Origin: Cocos nucifera
Lineage: Eukaryota; Streptophyta; Magnoliopsida; Arecales; Arecaceae
Assembly (NCBI GenBank): GCA_006176705.1
Contig: QRFJ01000082.1
Coordinates: 1,142,390-1,206,389 of the forward strand
Length of the DNA stretch: 64,000 bases
Direction: 5' to 3'
The notes below the pieces were generated by a model, which saw only the letters and a list, made by a program, of their open reading frames with translations, did no database searches and was not told where the DNA came from. This document shows positions 19,849 through 30,479 of the stretch, in pieces (the first letter of the stretch is position 1; each line of letters begins with the position of its first letter). Position numbers and translations under genes: made by a program.

Positions 19849-22183
19849 TATAGTATTAGAGTAAATGAGAATCACTTTTTCAAATTACCTTGATACAAAT
19901 TAGTTTATAAAGATTTCTCAATGCATATAAAATTTTTTATATTATATTATATTTCAAAACTAAATTTAGAAATTTATCTCTTAGAGTAAGAATATATTTT
20001 AAATTCAATTTAACTCCAACTAATTATCTAAAAAGGATAGAGCAGTCAAATCATGTAAATCAAATTGAATGATCAAAAATACGTGAAAGCTCAAATTAAG
20101 ATAAGCATAATACGCTTATTTGAGGATTTAAGATCAAAGTATATTTTTCTCAACAAAGAATAATTAAAATTTTTAATTAAAGCTAGATAATGTACAAAAA
20201 GCATTTCTCTCCTAGTTTTTCATAATTATTGTTGGATAAATCTATTTTTTAACTTTTAAATTCAGATTCTTCATTTTAAAAATATTTTTAATTAATTATT
20301 TATTTTTTAAAATATTTTTCTTCCTTATTTTTTGTAAATAAAGCTATTTTAAAATTAAATAAAATTTAAAAGTATTAGCATCAATTGAGTGAACTAAGTA
20401 TTAATTAATCCAAATATCAATCAAATATAACATTCACTCAAGTAAATACCAAATTTTTTTAAAAATTTATTTTTTATTAAATTCAAAGAATGTTTACAAA
20501 AGGATGTATATAATAAGAACAAATATCAAGATGGTCAAAAGAGTATGATATGTATATCTATCAAAAAAAATTATTTAAATTTAAAATTTTTTTCATAAAG
20601 AATATCACTCAATTAAATTTAAAAAATATATAAAATTTTTTGAATTTATCTTCAATGGTATCACATCAAGAGTATATCAATGCAAAAAGGATTTGAGACA
20701 TCATATTTAATTTTTTTACTAAAAATAATATAATAAAATACAAGATAAGAATGATACTATTGATACCAAGAGTGAAAATTTTCTTAAAATTTTTTTTGAT
20801 ACTAATTATGAAAATGATTGATTTTATATTAATTATTTTAAAAATTAAATTAAATAGTCATTTCTTTGAAAGATTTTTTATATTAATTGAACTAAAATTT
20901 AGACCAAATTATGATTTTCTTGATAGTTCAATACCACTTAAAAATTAATTTACAAATTTAACTTGATACCAATTATTTTAGTTTTGAGGTGATAGAGATG
21001 AATCATTTTAAATAAAATAGTTTTAAAATTTAGAATGATAATTCAATTTGAATTTATATCAGTAAATTAGTCAAAGTAAATCTTAAAGAGTTTTTCAGTT
21101 ATTCTTCAAAAAGATAATCTTTTTTTAAAGAAATATCAAGCAATTAGATCCAAAAAAGATATATATTTTTTGAATTTATCTCAAATAATATCATATCAAG
21201 AATATAGTTATGCAGAACCAGATTTGAGATAAAGATATTTTTTTCTTTTTGCTAAGAATATAAGATAAATAGTAAGTTATTTAATACCAATTGATTAAAA
21301 CTGAAGTTCTCTTTAAATATTTGGCTTTAAAGATAAATGATAGCTTTCTTAAAATATTTTGTCTGATATTAACTTTAAAAGATTCAAGAAAAAAAAAATT
21401 TAAAATTTTTTTTAAAATTAATTAATCAGAATAAAACATAAATGTTCATCAATAAATTTTTTTTTAAGATCAAAATAATTTTTTGATATAAATTAATTAT
21501 AAAAAAGAATGATGATATGATCAAAACATACAAAGTATAAATAGTTACTCAAAATGAATCAACCAATCAATACCACAAGAATGATCAAATAAATTCATGA
21601 GACAAGTTCAATTATTTATCCTTGATTTTTCTTATTAAGTTCAAAAATGATTTCTCTTCTTAAGTTCAAGAAAGATTTCTTTTTTAAGATTAATAATGAT
21701 TTTTCAAAACAAATCAAATGAATAAAATCACATGAAGGATCAAATGATTGGAGCAAAATATTAATATCTATTAATGATTTCTTATTATGTTCAAAGATAA
21801 TTTCTCTTTCTAATTTTGATTTCTCCATCTGTTTTCAAGAGTAAATATCAAAAACTTATTTTTCTTAATTTTTTTATATATTTTTTTAAAATTATGTACA
21901 TTTATTTTAATTTAATTAAACATTCAATTTTTTATTTTATAAATAAAGCATAATTTCAATCAAATAGATAAATATAAATGTAAGCATCAAGTGAGTGAAT
22001 ACATCAAACATACTAAATTTCAAATGAAGATCAGATTTTCATTGATTCTCAAAATGCGATTAAAAAGATTAAAATATGAAGAATATACAAGATGTAAATG
22101 AGCTATCTCTATTAAAAGTAGATTGCTAGGGTCACTATAGCTCTAAAAAAGAATCCTAGTATCCTAAGAGAGTAGGTTAGGAT
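19849..22183. other. Extremely AT-rich non-coding block
   Basis: More than 2.3 kb is dominated by A and T, with recurrent phrases such as gataccaatta, atcaatt and ttgaatttatctca. One phrase group at about 20640-20730 recurs with changes at about 21170-21255. A related run of aagttcaa/gatttctctt units sits at 21630-21810. No protein domain is visible. If element C is real, this is its internal region, which would make it a large non-coding retrotransposon derivative. Element A is inserted at its right edge. Confidence 0.4.
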
Positions 22184-22188
22184 GATCT
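22184..22188. repeat. Target-site duplication of element A (left)
   Basis: gatct directly before the TGTTGAGA start of element A. The identical five bases follow its other end at 29025-29029. Confidence 0.8.
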
Positions 22189-23123
22189 TGTTGAGAAAAA
22201 TATCTCAAGATTCAATTTATAATAAGCTCAGAATAAGATCCAGAATGATGAATGGAGTCCAACGAGCCTAAGAACAGTCCAAATGGAGTCCAAATGAAGA
22301 AGTTACACGTAAAGAAAGGTCGGAGCGGGGTAGCATGGCCCTTGAGCCCGTCAAAGGGGCCCATAGGCCTGCACCGCCGCCACACGGGCGCACTGATGCA
22401 GGCACATGTGGGTGTTTGCGAGCTGCATAGGCACCTTGACCCAGGCGCGCATGGGCGCGGGCCGCATGGGCCGCACGAGTGTGCATAGGTCCAATGCATG
22501 CCCAAGCCTATTGCATGATCCACACGCACAAGCGTGGACTAGCTAGGCTGCTTCCTACCATTTCACATGGCTCACAGCCTGGTTCATAGACTGCATCATG
22601 ATCCGACAGTCCAGGAGCAGGTCAATTATGATTGGATAGTTCAGAATAGATCCGAGTATGATCAGGACTATTTTTGTACGATCTAATGGTTCAGGAGGGA
22701 GCCGATCCCGATCGGACACTCCAGAAGCGATCTCAAATGTGTTTGTGACTGGATTTCCTACTGGAATACTATTTTTAGGTTTCTAGAGTTTATATAACTT
22801 TGATTGACAAATCATTTATTATGTCAAAAAGCTAGTGACATTTTGGAGGTATTAAGAGGATTCTTGAGAGATTTCATAGAGCTTTTATAAAGATTTTAAA
22901 ATTTTTTATTGAGAAACTCTTATACAAGAATTGAGTGATAAGTTTTTCTTATATTTATTTAATTTTTTTCTCTCATAGTGAAGTTTGCACGTCCTGTGGA
23001 GGTAGGCTTGAGGCCAAACCTACGTATACTTGATTGTGTGCTATCTCTTTTCTTTTATTCTTTTTTTTTTCTTACGGTATCTATACATGATTGAGTGCAA
23101 TGCAAGTGGTATCAAGAAAATTC
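22189..23123 (+). repeat. 5' LTR of element A, left portion
   Basis: Matches 28042-28960 over its length, including a GC-rich core (about 22310-22490) and the TATA-like tttatataac (about 22788). It is interrupted at 23123 by element B. The LTR resumes at about 26728, where ggtggtggtgtcctagccag matches 28951 onward. Confidence 0.85.
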
Positions 23124-24126
23124 TATAGGTGGTATGGTGCTCCCAAGCCTTGAGAGGCCACGGGTGGAGCCAGGGTGAGGGCTCCAGGAAGACTAGGATA
23201 GGTGTAGTCCTAAGGCTAAGACAGGAGTTGTCCTAGGGTGAAGGCGGCATGTAGCTCTCTACGAGCTCGAGGTTCAGGTTTTAAGGATCTTGAGGGGCTT
23301 GGTTGGAGCTTCAAAAATCTAGGACATAAGGTGGAGTGAGGAACCAGGGTCGAGAGATTGAAGACTGCAGAAAAGAAGCTTTCTGTAGGTTAGCCGGCTC
23401 AGTCTAAAATTGAGTCGATTAAGTCTCAGAGCACAAGATAGATAGAAAATCATGTTCAAAATTGCAGGCATGGCACAGAAACTAGGCCTAGTCAGTTTAA
23501 AACTGAGCCAACCTAGTCTCAAGTTAGCCGGCTCAGTCTCGACATAAAAACTAGGCCGAGTCAGTTTGAAATTGAGCCAACCCAGTCTCAGGTTAGCCGG
23601 CTCAGTGCTGAGACTAAGCCAGCTCAGTCTGTGGGCAGAGTTATGCATGGGATCTATTCGGGCTAGGATACGAACTTATCCTAGGGGTCTTAAAGCCTGG
23701 TTCAAGAGGTCATAAGAAGGCTAATTTATGTATGGATTGGGTTTAGATCCAAGGGATGAAAGCATGTGAGACATGGGTATATATAGGCTCGATGAATGCT
23801 TTCATGTATTAGGTTAGCCTAGGAAAGCTTTTGAGCTGGAGTTTATTAGGATTCATGTGGAAACTCTAGGATATATAAACCAGGATATGGTAACTTTTAT
23901 AATAAAGATTGGAATACAATTGAGCTTTTCTCCCTAACTCTCTTCTCTCTTCTCTCTGGTTCCAATGCCAAAACCCTTGCTTCTCTTATCTTTTTTAGAT
24001 CTTCTTCAGTTTGCTGGATTAATATCCAAGTTCACGCAAGAGATCGGATCTACGGCTATGGCTCCGAGCAGCCGTAGGAACAACAATTGGTATCAGAGCG
24101 AGGTGATGTCAGTTGGTGGGCTTACA
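23124..24126 (+). repeat. 5' LTR of element B
   Basis: About 1003 bases. A TATA-like gatatataaac lies at about 23870, with LTR transcript-end and leader-like sequence before 24126. Two successive 69-base units (from 23480 and from 23549), each with ttagccggctcagt, account for its extra length compared with the 3' LTR, which has one unit. Confidence 0.85.
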
Positions 24127-24321
24127 ATTAGTATCAGAGCTCGGTTGAGCATGAAGGAGGAAGAAGATTAGTTTTCAGTAGAGATCAGTAGCGAGATTCG
24201 GATCTAAAGTCTTTCTCCAGACTTCATGAGGAAGGAAGAGATTACAAGGCTGCTGTCCACCATCCCTAGTCGAGGTATTTCTTAGATCTATCTATTTGCT
24301 GTTATTTGATTTGGATTGATC

Positions 24322-25216
24322 ATGAAGAACAGCGGGTTGAAGGTAGGATTAGAGAAGTTTGATGGAAAGAAAAGTTTCATAATATGGATAGTAAGGATGA
24401 AGGATTTATTGGTTCAGATGAGACTGGATTCAGCCTTGGAGGATAGGCCGGGGGAGATGATAGACAAGAAGTAGGTGTCCTTAGAGAAAAGGGCATGTGT
24501 CATGATTAGGGCTTGTTTGGCGGATGAGATTTTGTATAGTATGTTGGAGGAGAGAACACCCAGGGATTATGGTCGAGGTTGCAGTAGTTGTATATGGAAA
24601 AGAACATGTGCAACAAGTTGATGCTGAAGAAGCAACTATACGGCCTTTGGATGTAGGAGGGCGAGGATACTGCAGGACATATTCAGCGGTTCGACTGGAT
24701 GAGCATGGACTTGCTCAATATAGGAGTGGATTTAGAAGAGGAGGACAAGAGTCTATTATTGCTGTATTCGCTATCCAGGAGCTTCGATCCATTGGTGACA
24801 ACTTTGCTGTATGGTATGGAGACACTGGTGTACGAGGAGATCATATCAGTGCTCAGGTCCAATAAATAACAAGAACGAATGATGAAGAGGGAGGTCTTCC
24901 AAAAGAGTCTTGTGGTTTTAGAGAAGCACAGAAAAGAGAAGAAAAAGAACAAACAGAGGGGCAGCAAGGGATCCAAGAGATGCTTCAAGTGCGGAGAAGC
25001 AGGACACTTTAAGCGGGAGTATCCACTTTGAAAGAAGTGCAAGGAAGGAGAAAAGTTAGATTTTATTAATTCAGCCATTGATAGTGAAGAGTCAGATGAA
25101 CTCTTGGTGGTCTCAGAGGAGTCCATAGGGTGTAGTATATCTGAGATGATTTTGAATAAGTTTGCGGAGTGCAGAGGGTCCAAAGGGATAGCGATGGTGT
25201 TTGAGATACAACGGTA
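24322..25216 (+). pseudogene. Copia-type gag of element B
   Basis: Starts MKNSGLKVGLEKFDGKKSF and continues with DLLVQMRLDSALEDRPGEM, LEKRACVMIRACLADEILYS and, after one frame change, YMEKNMCNKLMLKKQLYGLW. It then has LLLLYSLSRSFDPLVTTLL and a zinc knuckle CFKCGEAGHFKREY at 24981-25022, where the last Cys is Tyr. This is the usual order of a plant Ty1/copia gag (nucleocapsid shell protein). A shift and three or more stops inactivate it. The frame runs on past the knuckle to about 25216 without a protease DSG motif. Confidence 0.8.
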
Positions 25217-25784
25217 GGCCTAGCAGTGCAGCATTGGATGGTTGGCCTTGGAGAACTCGAAGACAGAGTCGACTTTTGCAGCATCAGGGGAACTTCAGTT
25301 TTTGGTGGAGCACCAGGCAGGGGTGGCTTCACGGGTGGAGGAAGCTATGATTTGGATTCAGAGCAGAGGGATGTAGAGGGAGGACCTATATCCTAGCATA
25401 GTGCCAGGGCTGTATAGATCTAGGTGGAGAGGATTGTGTAGGAAGACAGACGTAGCTTTGAGGGGGCAGTGTCAGGTGGAGCATCAAGATATACGGTGAG
25501 TGCTGGTAAAGGAACGTTGCATGATCTCCAGGGAAGTCTAGGACAAGTGATGCAGTTGTCAAACAGAAGGATACCTACAACTCCAAAGGTGGTGTAGAGG
25601 AACAAGTCAAGGACTTCAGCGATAGAGATTGTCATCCTGAAGGCCTCAAAGGAAGCTCAGCAGCTAAAGAAAAATGATAGTGGCAAGGTGAGCATAAGGG
25701 GCTATCAGGATATGTAGCGACAGCGGGATCGTGCAGGAGGATGTTGCCAGATGTATCAAGGCTTGGACGCACCAAGATGGAGAT
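25217..25784. other. Element B interior after gag
   Basis: About 570 bases of mid-GC sequence show no protease, integrase or reverse transcriptase motif. It ends with the polypurine-like accaagatggagat just before the 3' LTR, the site where plus-strand DNA synthesis would start. Confidence 0.5.
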
Positions 25785-26722
25785 TGTAGGTGGTGTGGTG
25801 CTTCCAAGCCTTGGGAGGCCACAGACGGAGCCAGTATGAGGGCTCTGGGAAAACTAGGATAGATGCAGTCCTAGGGCTAGGACAGGAGTTGTCCTAGGGT
25901 GAAGGCAGCATGTAGCTCTTTATGGGCTCGAGGTTCAGGTATTGAGAATCTTGAGAGGCTTGATTGGAGCTTCAAAAATCTGGGACATAAGGTGGAGCGA
26001 GGAACCAAAGTCGGAAGATTGAAGAGTGCAGAAAAGGAGCTTTCTGTAGGTTAGCCGGTCGACTTAGTCCAAAATTGGATCGGCTAAGTCTCAGAGCACA
26101 GGATAGACAGAAGATTGCATTCGGGATTATAGGCACGGCACAGAAACTAGACCAGCTTAGTCTGAAACTGAGCCAATCCAGTCTTAGGTTAGCTGGCTCA
26201 GTGTTGAGACTGAGCTGGCTCAGTCTGCGGGCAGAGTTACGTATGGATTCTGTTTGGGCTAGGATAGGAACTTATCTTAGGGGTCTTAAGGCCTGGTTCA
26301 AGAAGTCTTAAGGAGGCTAATTCATGTATGGATTGGATTTAGATCTAGGGGATGAGAGCATGTGAGATATAGATGTACATGGGCTCGGTGAATGCTTTCA
26401 TGTATTGGGTTAGCTTAGGGGAGTTTTTGAGCTGGAGTTTATTAGGATTCACGTGAAAACTCTAGGGTATATAAACCATGATATTATAACTTTTACAATA
26501 AAGGTTGGAATATAATTGAGCTTTTCTCCTTAACTCTCTTCTCTCTTCTCTTTGGTTCCAACGCCAAAACTCTAGCTTCTCTCATCTTTCTTAGATCTTC
26601 TTCAGTTTGTTGGATTAACACCCAGGTTCACACAAGAGATCGAATCTATGGCTATGGCTCCGAGCAGCCATAGGAACAATAATTGGTATTAGAGCGAGGT
26701 GATGCCAATTGATGGGCCTACA
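25785..26722 (+). repeat. 3' LTR of element B
   Basis: Matches 23124-24126 along its length with many transitions. It starts tgtaggtgg, ends gggcctaca, and has the TATA-like gtatataaacc at about 26466. It carries one copy of the 69-base unit instead of two. Confidence 0.85.
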
Positions 26723-26727
26723 GGTTC

Positions 26728-26792
26728 TGAGGTGGTGGTGTCCTAGCCAGACTATACAATAATTGATATCAGAGCAAGTTGATATCTCAATA
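26728..26792 (+). repeat. 5' LTR of element A, right portion
   Basis: Continues the LTR interrupted at 23123 and matches the end of the 3' LTR (about 28951-29024): gtggtgtc, then gccagact, gatatcagagc and the terminal tctcaata. The internal tggtatcaaagc primer site follows directly. Confidence 0.8.
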
Positions 26793-26870
26793 ATTGGTAT
26801 CAAAGCTAGATGATACCAGCACATATGGTTGCCCAAATTGTAACGATATTGATTGAGATAAAAAAAGATG

Positions 26871-27650
26871 GAGAAGACAAGCTCAATCAAGATGAACATC
26901 AATCGGATTGATGGAAAGAGCTATTTCTCCTGATGACAAATGAGGATAAAGAACGTGCTCATCCAATATAGATTGATCGACGCTCTCTTGAATGAAAAGA
27001 AGCTAGACACCATAGAGAAGAGGACTTGGGAGTAGCTACATATGCAGATGATGAGTACCATCCATATGTATTTGATGGATGAGATGGTGATCCATATACT
27101 TGGTGAGACTTCTCCGACGGTATTATGGTCGAAGCTCGAGAAATTGTACATGATGAAGTCTCTCACCAACATCCTCTTTTTTTAAAGATAGTTCTATCAA
27201 CTATGGATGATCGAAGGACAGAGCGTGCAAGAGCATCTCCATCATTTTTAGAAGATTCTCACCGATCTTCTCAGTATAGGTAAGAAGATTGAGGAGAAGA
27301 CCAGGAGATTGGTCTTGCAAGCATCACTTGCCCCTTTGTATGAGTCTTTAGTGACTACTCTTCTAGTAAGAAAGAGCACTATCAAGATGGACGGGATCAC
27401 TATAATAATTCTGCAGAATGAGATTTTTAGGAAGAAAAATCCAGCTTCGAGTTCAAATGGTGGTAGCTCAGATTTGGCAATTTTTGGAGGAGCAGGTGGC
27501 AATAAACGAAACAACAGAGGATCGCGAGGAGAATGATTCAGCTCCAAGATGAGGAATCCTAGCAAGATCAGATGCTACCGATATGATGAGTTGGGACATC
27601 ATGCCCGCAGCTCAGGGATTGGACGAAGGCTACTGTAGCGACGGTCAATA
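26871..27650 (+). pseudogene. Copia-type gag of element A
   Basis: One frame with at least six stops but little frameshifting. It reads MEKTSSIKMNINRIDGKSYF, LIQYRLIDALLNEKKLDTIE, MYLMDEMVIHILGETSPTVL, WSKLEKLYMMKSLTNILFF, RRLVLQASLAPLYESLVTTL and a degenerate knuckle RCYRYDELGHHARSS, which has lost two Cys. Domain order matches the gag of element B, but the sequence is clearly distinct. Stops are TAG/TGA/TAA, several at positions where CAG or TGG would be expected. No pol domain follows before the 3' LTR at 28042. Confidence 0.8.
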
Positions 27651-28041
27651 GCAAGTCAGAGGATGATATCTTGATGATATCTGATAAGGTATCTAATTCT
27701 TTTTAATACTAAATTTTAGATTCTGCATGCACATATCATATTTATTATAGAAGGAGTAGTTTGACTTTCAAAAGAGCGTGAGAGCATTGTTCATCTGTTG
27801 GATGGATCAAGACGAGAGGGGACATCAAAGAGTAAAATTTTTATTATCATAGGAGATTTTTTCAAGGAGGTCTCAGGTCAGGAGGATCACAGCCATTGAT
27901 GGAGGAGGGATTGAGTGGCTTGGCTTGACTCCTATATTTACCCATCCATGAGATAGCAGACATGCCCTAGAATGTGGGGACGAGACGGATCACATGCTCT
28001 TAAAGATAGGTGAAGGCCAAACATCGAGTCAAGTTAAAGAT

Positions 28042-29024
28042 TGTTGAGAAAAATATCTTAAGATTCAGTCCATAATAAGCTGAAAACGAGATTCAAAATG
28101 ATGAATGAAGTCCAACAAGTCCAAGAATAGTCCAAACAGAGTCCAAACAGAGAAGTTACGTGCAAAGAAAGGATGGAGCAGGGTAGCATGGCCCTTGGGC
28201 CCGCTGGAGGGGCCCATAGGTCGGCATTGGCCAGCGGCGAAATGCGACAGCACTAGGCCAGCCACGTACTGTATTGGCACAGGCGCATAAGTGCGCGCGG
28301 GCCATGCAGGCACCCCGACCTAAGCACGCATGGGCGCAGCACGCTCCCAGGCCTATTGCACGGTGCATGCACATAGGCATGGACTAGCCGATCCATTTCC
28401 CACCATTTTGCATAGCTCACAGTCCAATTCATGGACCGTGTTGCAATCCAACAGCCCAGAAGTGGGCCGATCATGATTGGACAGTTCAGAATAGATCTGA
28501 GCATGATTAAGACTCTTTTTTTCTCGATCTAATTGCCCAAGAGGGAGCCGATAATGATAGGATGGTCCAGAAGCAATTTCGAATCTATTTGGGACTGGAT
28601 TTTCTATTAAAATACTATTTTTAGGTTTCTGAAGTCTATATAACTTTGATTGATGAACCATTTATTGCATCGAAAAGCTGCTGACATCTCAAAGATTTTG
28701 AGAGGCTTCTTGAGAGATTTCAAAAAGCTTTTATAAGAATTTTGAAACTTCTTATTGAGAGACTCTTCTATAAGAGTTGAGTGGTAAGTTTTTTTTGTAT
28801 TTGTTTGATTTTCTTTTTATAAGAAGTTTACATACCCCGTGGAGGTAGGCTTGAGGCCAAACTCACGTATACTTAATTATGTGCTATCTCTTATCTTTTA
28901 TTTTTTTCTTGCATATCTATATGTGATTGAGTGCAATGCAAGTGGTATCAAGAAGATCTTGAGGTAGTGGTGTCATGGCCAGACTCCACAACAATTGATA
29001 TCAGAGCTAGTTGATATCTCAATA
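28042..29024 (+). repeat. 3' LTR of element A
   Basis: 983 bases, TGTTGAGA...TCTCAATA. Contains the same GC-rich core (about 28170-28360) and tctatataac TATA-like motif as the 5' copy. It ends immediately before the duplicated gatct. Confidence 0.85.
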
Positions 29025-29029
29025 GATCT
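29025..29029. repeat. Target-site duplication of element A (right)
   Basis: gatct, identical to 22184-22188. Confidence 0.8.
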
Positions 29030-30045
29030 AGGATGAAGATCCAGAGTTTCAAACTAGATGAGAGAGGGACCTAGAGAGAATTATGGCTCGAGAAAAAAAA
29101 TTAGAATAGAATGACAGAGCCTTGGGATATTTTTGACAAAAAAACCTATTCCAAATACAAGGGTCGACTTTTGCTAAATCAAGAGTCAGCTCCTGAAGAG
29201 GGGTTAACTCTAGTGTAACATAGAGTCGGCTCCTCACAGAACTATTTTTCTTTCTTGAAAGCATGAGTTGACTCTCTAGGTCTATGAGTCAACTCCTCAA
29301 AGTAAAAAAATAGTTCAAGGATTTTTTTTTTTAAATTCAAGAAGAATTTGATCAAATTGAATAGAAATTAATGGGTAATCAAATCAATAATCAAGATGGA
29401 TATTTATATTGATTTAGGGGATCAAGAATCAATCAATTGGGATTATGATAATCAAGCAAATCAAGTATTATTAAATCAAGAGAAATCTAGATAAAGTCAC
29501 TATGAGTTATGTTTAATTAGAAAATTTTCAAATCTTTAAAAACCAAGCTAGGATGCAATCATGCAAAACAATAATATCAAGCACTTGATGTTTTATGAAT
29601 AGATGAGTTATTTTGAAGTTCTTTGAATCAAACAGTTTTTGAGATATTTCAATAATTACATGTCTTATGAAAATATCAAAATTAGTTTTATTTGTCATTT
29701 TTGCAATCAAATAGATTCATAGATAATTATGCTTCTTTCAATTTAAGTTTCTTGAATAAGAATTTGATGTGGGGAAGCTAAAATATCATGCTGAAATTTA
29801 AGACAATTTTAGCTTATATCAGTTGAACATGATGCATAGAAGAAAGCATATTGATTTTTGAATTTTATGTAAGATTAATATGTTCAACATTCAGGTAATA
29901 GAGAATAAGCCTTGTGAACATAAATGAATCATCAAAATCAATAATAATGGTATGATGAGAAAAATGGTATGATGAGATAAATATTTTTTTTACCAAACAT
30001 CATCATCCATTTTCTCAAGTCCAAGCCATCCATCCATAAAAATTA
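29030..30045. other. AT-rich repeat-derived DNA
   Basis: Presumably the continuation of the host sequence that element A interrupted. It has a few gagtcggctcctc/gagtcaactcctc units at 29170-29310. No domain is readable on either strand. Confidence 0.35.
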
Positions 30046-30270
30046 GCTTCTTTTATTTTATTGAATGCTTGGTATACCTGCACAAATTATTTTCTAGTTT
30101 TTGGAACCCAAGCCATTTTAGGTCCATTGAGGTTAGAGATCATTGTTTCTTTTGGAACATATATTTGTTTGATTAAAGTATGATTAACTCTTTTAGTATT
30201 ATATTTAGAAATTTTGTGGCCAACTTTGTTGCATTTAAAGTAAATATAGAATGATTTTAAAATAAGTTTT
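30046..30270 (-). mobile_element. Copia (SIRE-like) gag-end fragment
   Basis: Read on the minus strand, a degenerate zinc knuckle YFKCNKVGHKISKY (first and last Cys replaced by Tyr) is followed by QIYVPKETMISNLNGPKMAW and VPKTRK. The family signature 'GPK..WVPK' after the knuckle is typical of SIRE/Maximus-type copia polyproteins. Only this scrap is recognisable, and the sequence on both sides is AT-rich and unreadable. Confidence 0.55.
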
Positions 30271-30479
30271 TATAAATATATTCTTAACAAGTTTCTATAT
30301 TTTTAAAGAGTTGTATCCAATTCTAGTTTTATTGAAAATAATCTTTTGATTATTTGATAAACACATTAAATATATATATAAAAATATTAATTTATTTATT
30401 AATTTATCTTTATTTTTTAAAAAATAATGTTTTTATTTTATTTTTTGCAGAAAAAAGATCATGGATGAAAAGAGCTCGA

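Larger units (their letters stand above)
23124..26722 (+). mobile_element. Nested gag-only LTR retrotransposon, element B
   Basis: A 3.6-kb element within the 5' LTR of element A. Its LTRs (23124-24126 and 25785-26722) start TATAGG/TGTAGG and end TTACA/CTACA, consistent with an ancestral TGTAG...CTACA terminus. The primer-binding-like tagtatcagagc starts at 24129. The polypurine-type caagatggagat precedes the 3' LTR. Flanking bases aattc (23119-23123) and ggttc (26723-26727) are a decayed 5-base duplication. The interior holds a copia-type gag and about 750 bases without a recognised domain; there is no pol. Because B interrupts A, A inserted first. Confidence 0.85.
22189..29024 (+). mobile_element. 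Gag-only LTR retrotransposon, element A (TR-GAG type)
   Basis: Begins TGTTGAGA and ends TCTCAATA, a near-perfect 8-base inverted terminus, with gatct on both sides. The 5' LTR is 22189-23123 plus 26728-26792, interrupted by element B. The 3' LTR is 28042-29024. The internal region is only about 1.25 kb (26793-28041). It starts with the primer-binding sequence tggtatcaaagc (26795-26806) and encodes one gag. No protease, integrase or reverse transcriptase is present. Without element B it would be about 3.2 kb. Gag-only elements of this size are known in plants as TR-GAG and depend on other copia elements for replication enzymes. The LTRs differ at many sites, mostly transitions, so it is old and inactive. 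Confidence 0.85.

Noticed and set aside
22212..22529. Pro/His/Arg-rich frames on both strands
   Set aside because: They lie in the GC-rich core of the element A LTR and are not matched by a conserved frame in the second LTR.
24085..24140. tRNA gene suggested by tggtatcagagc words
   Set aside because: These are retrotransposon primer-binding sites complementary to a tRNA 3' end; no cloverleaf or A/B boxes surround them.
24683..25183. 166-residue minus-strand frame
   Set aside because: It is the shadow of the element B gag, whose plus-strand reading has family motifs and a zinc knuckle.
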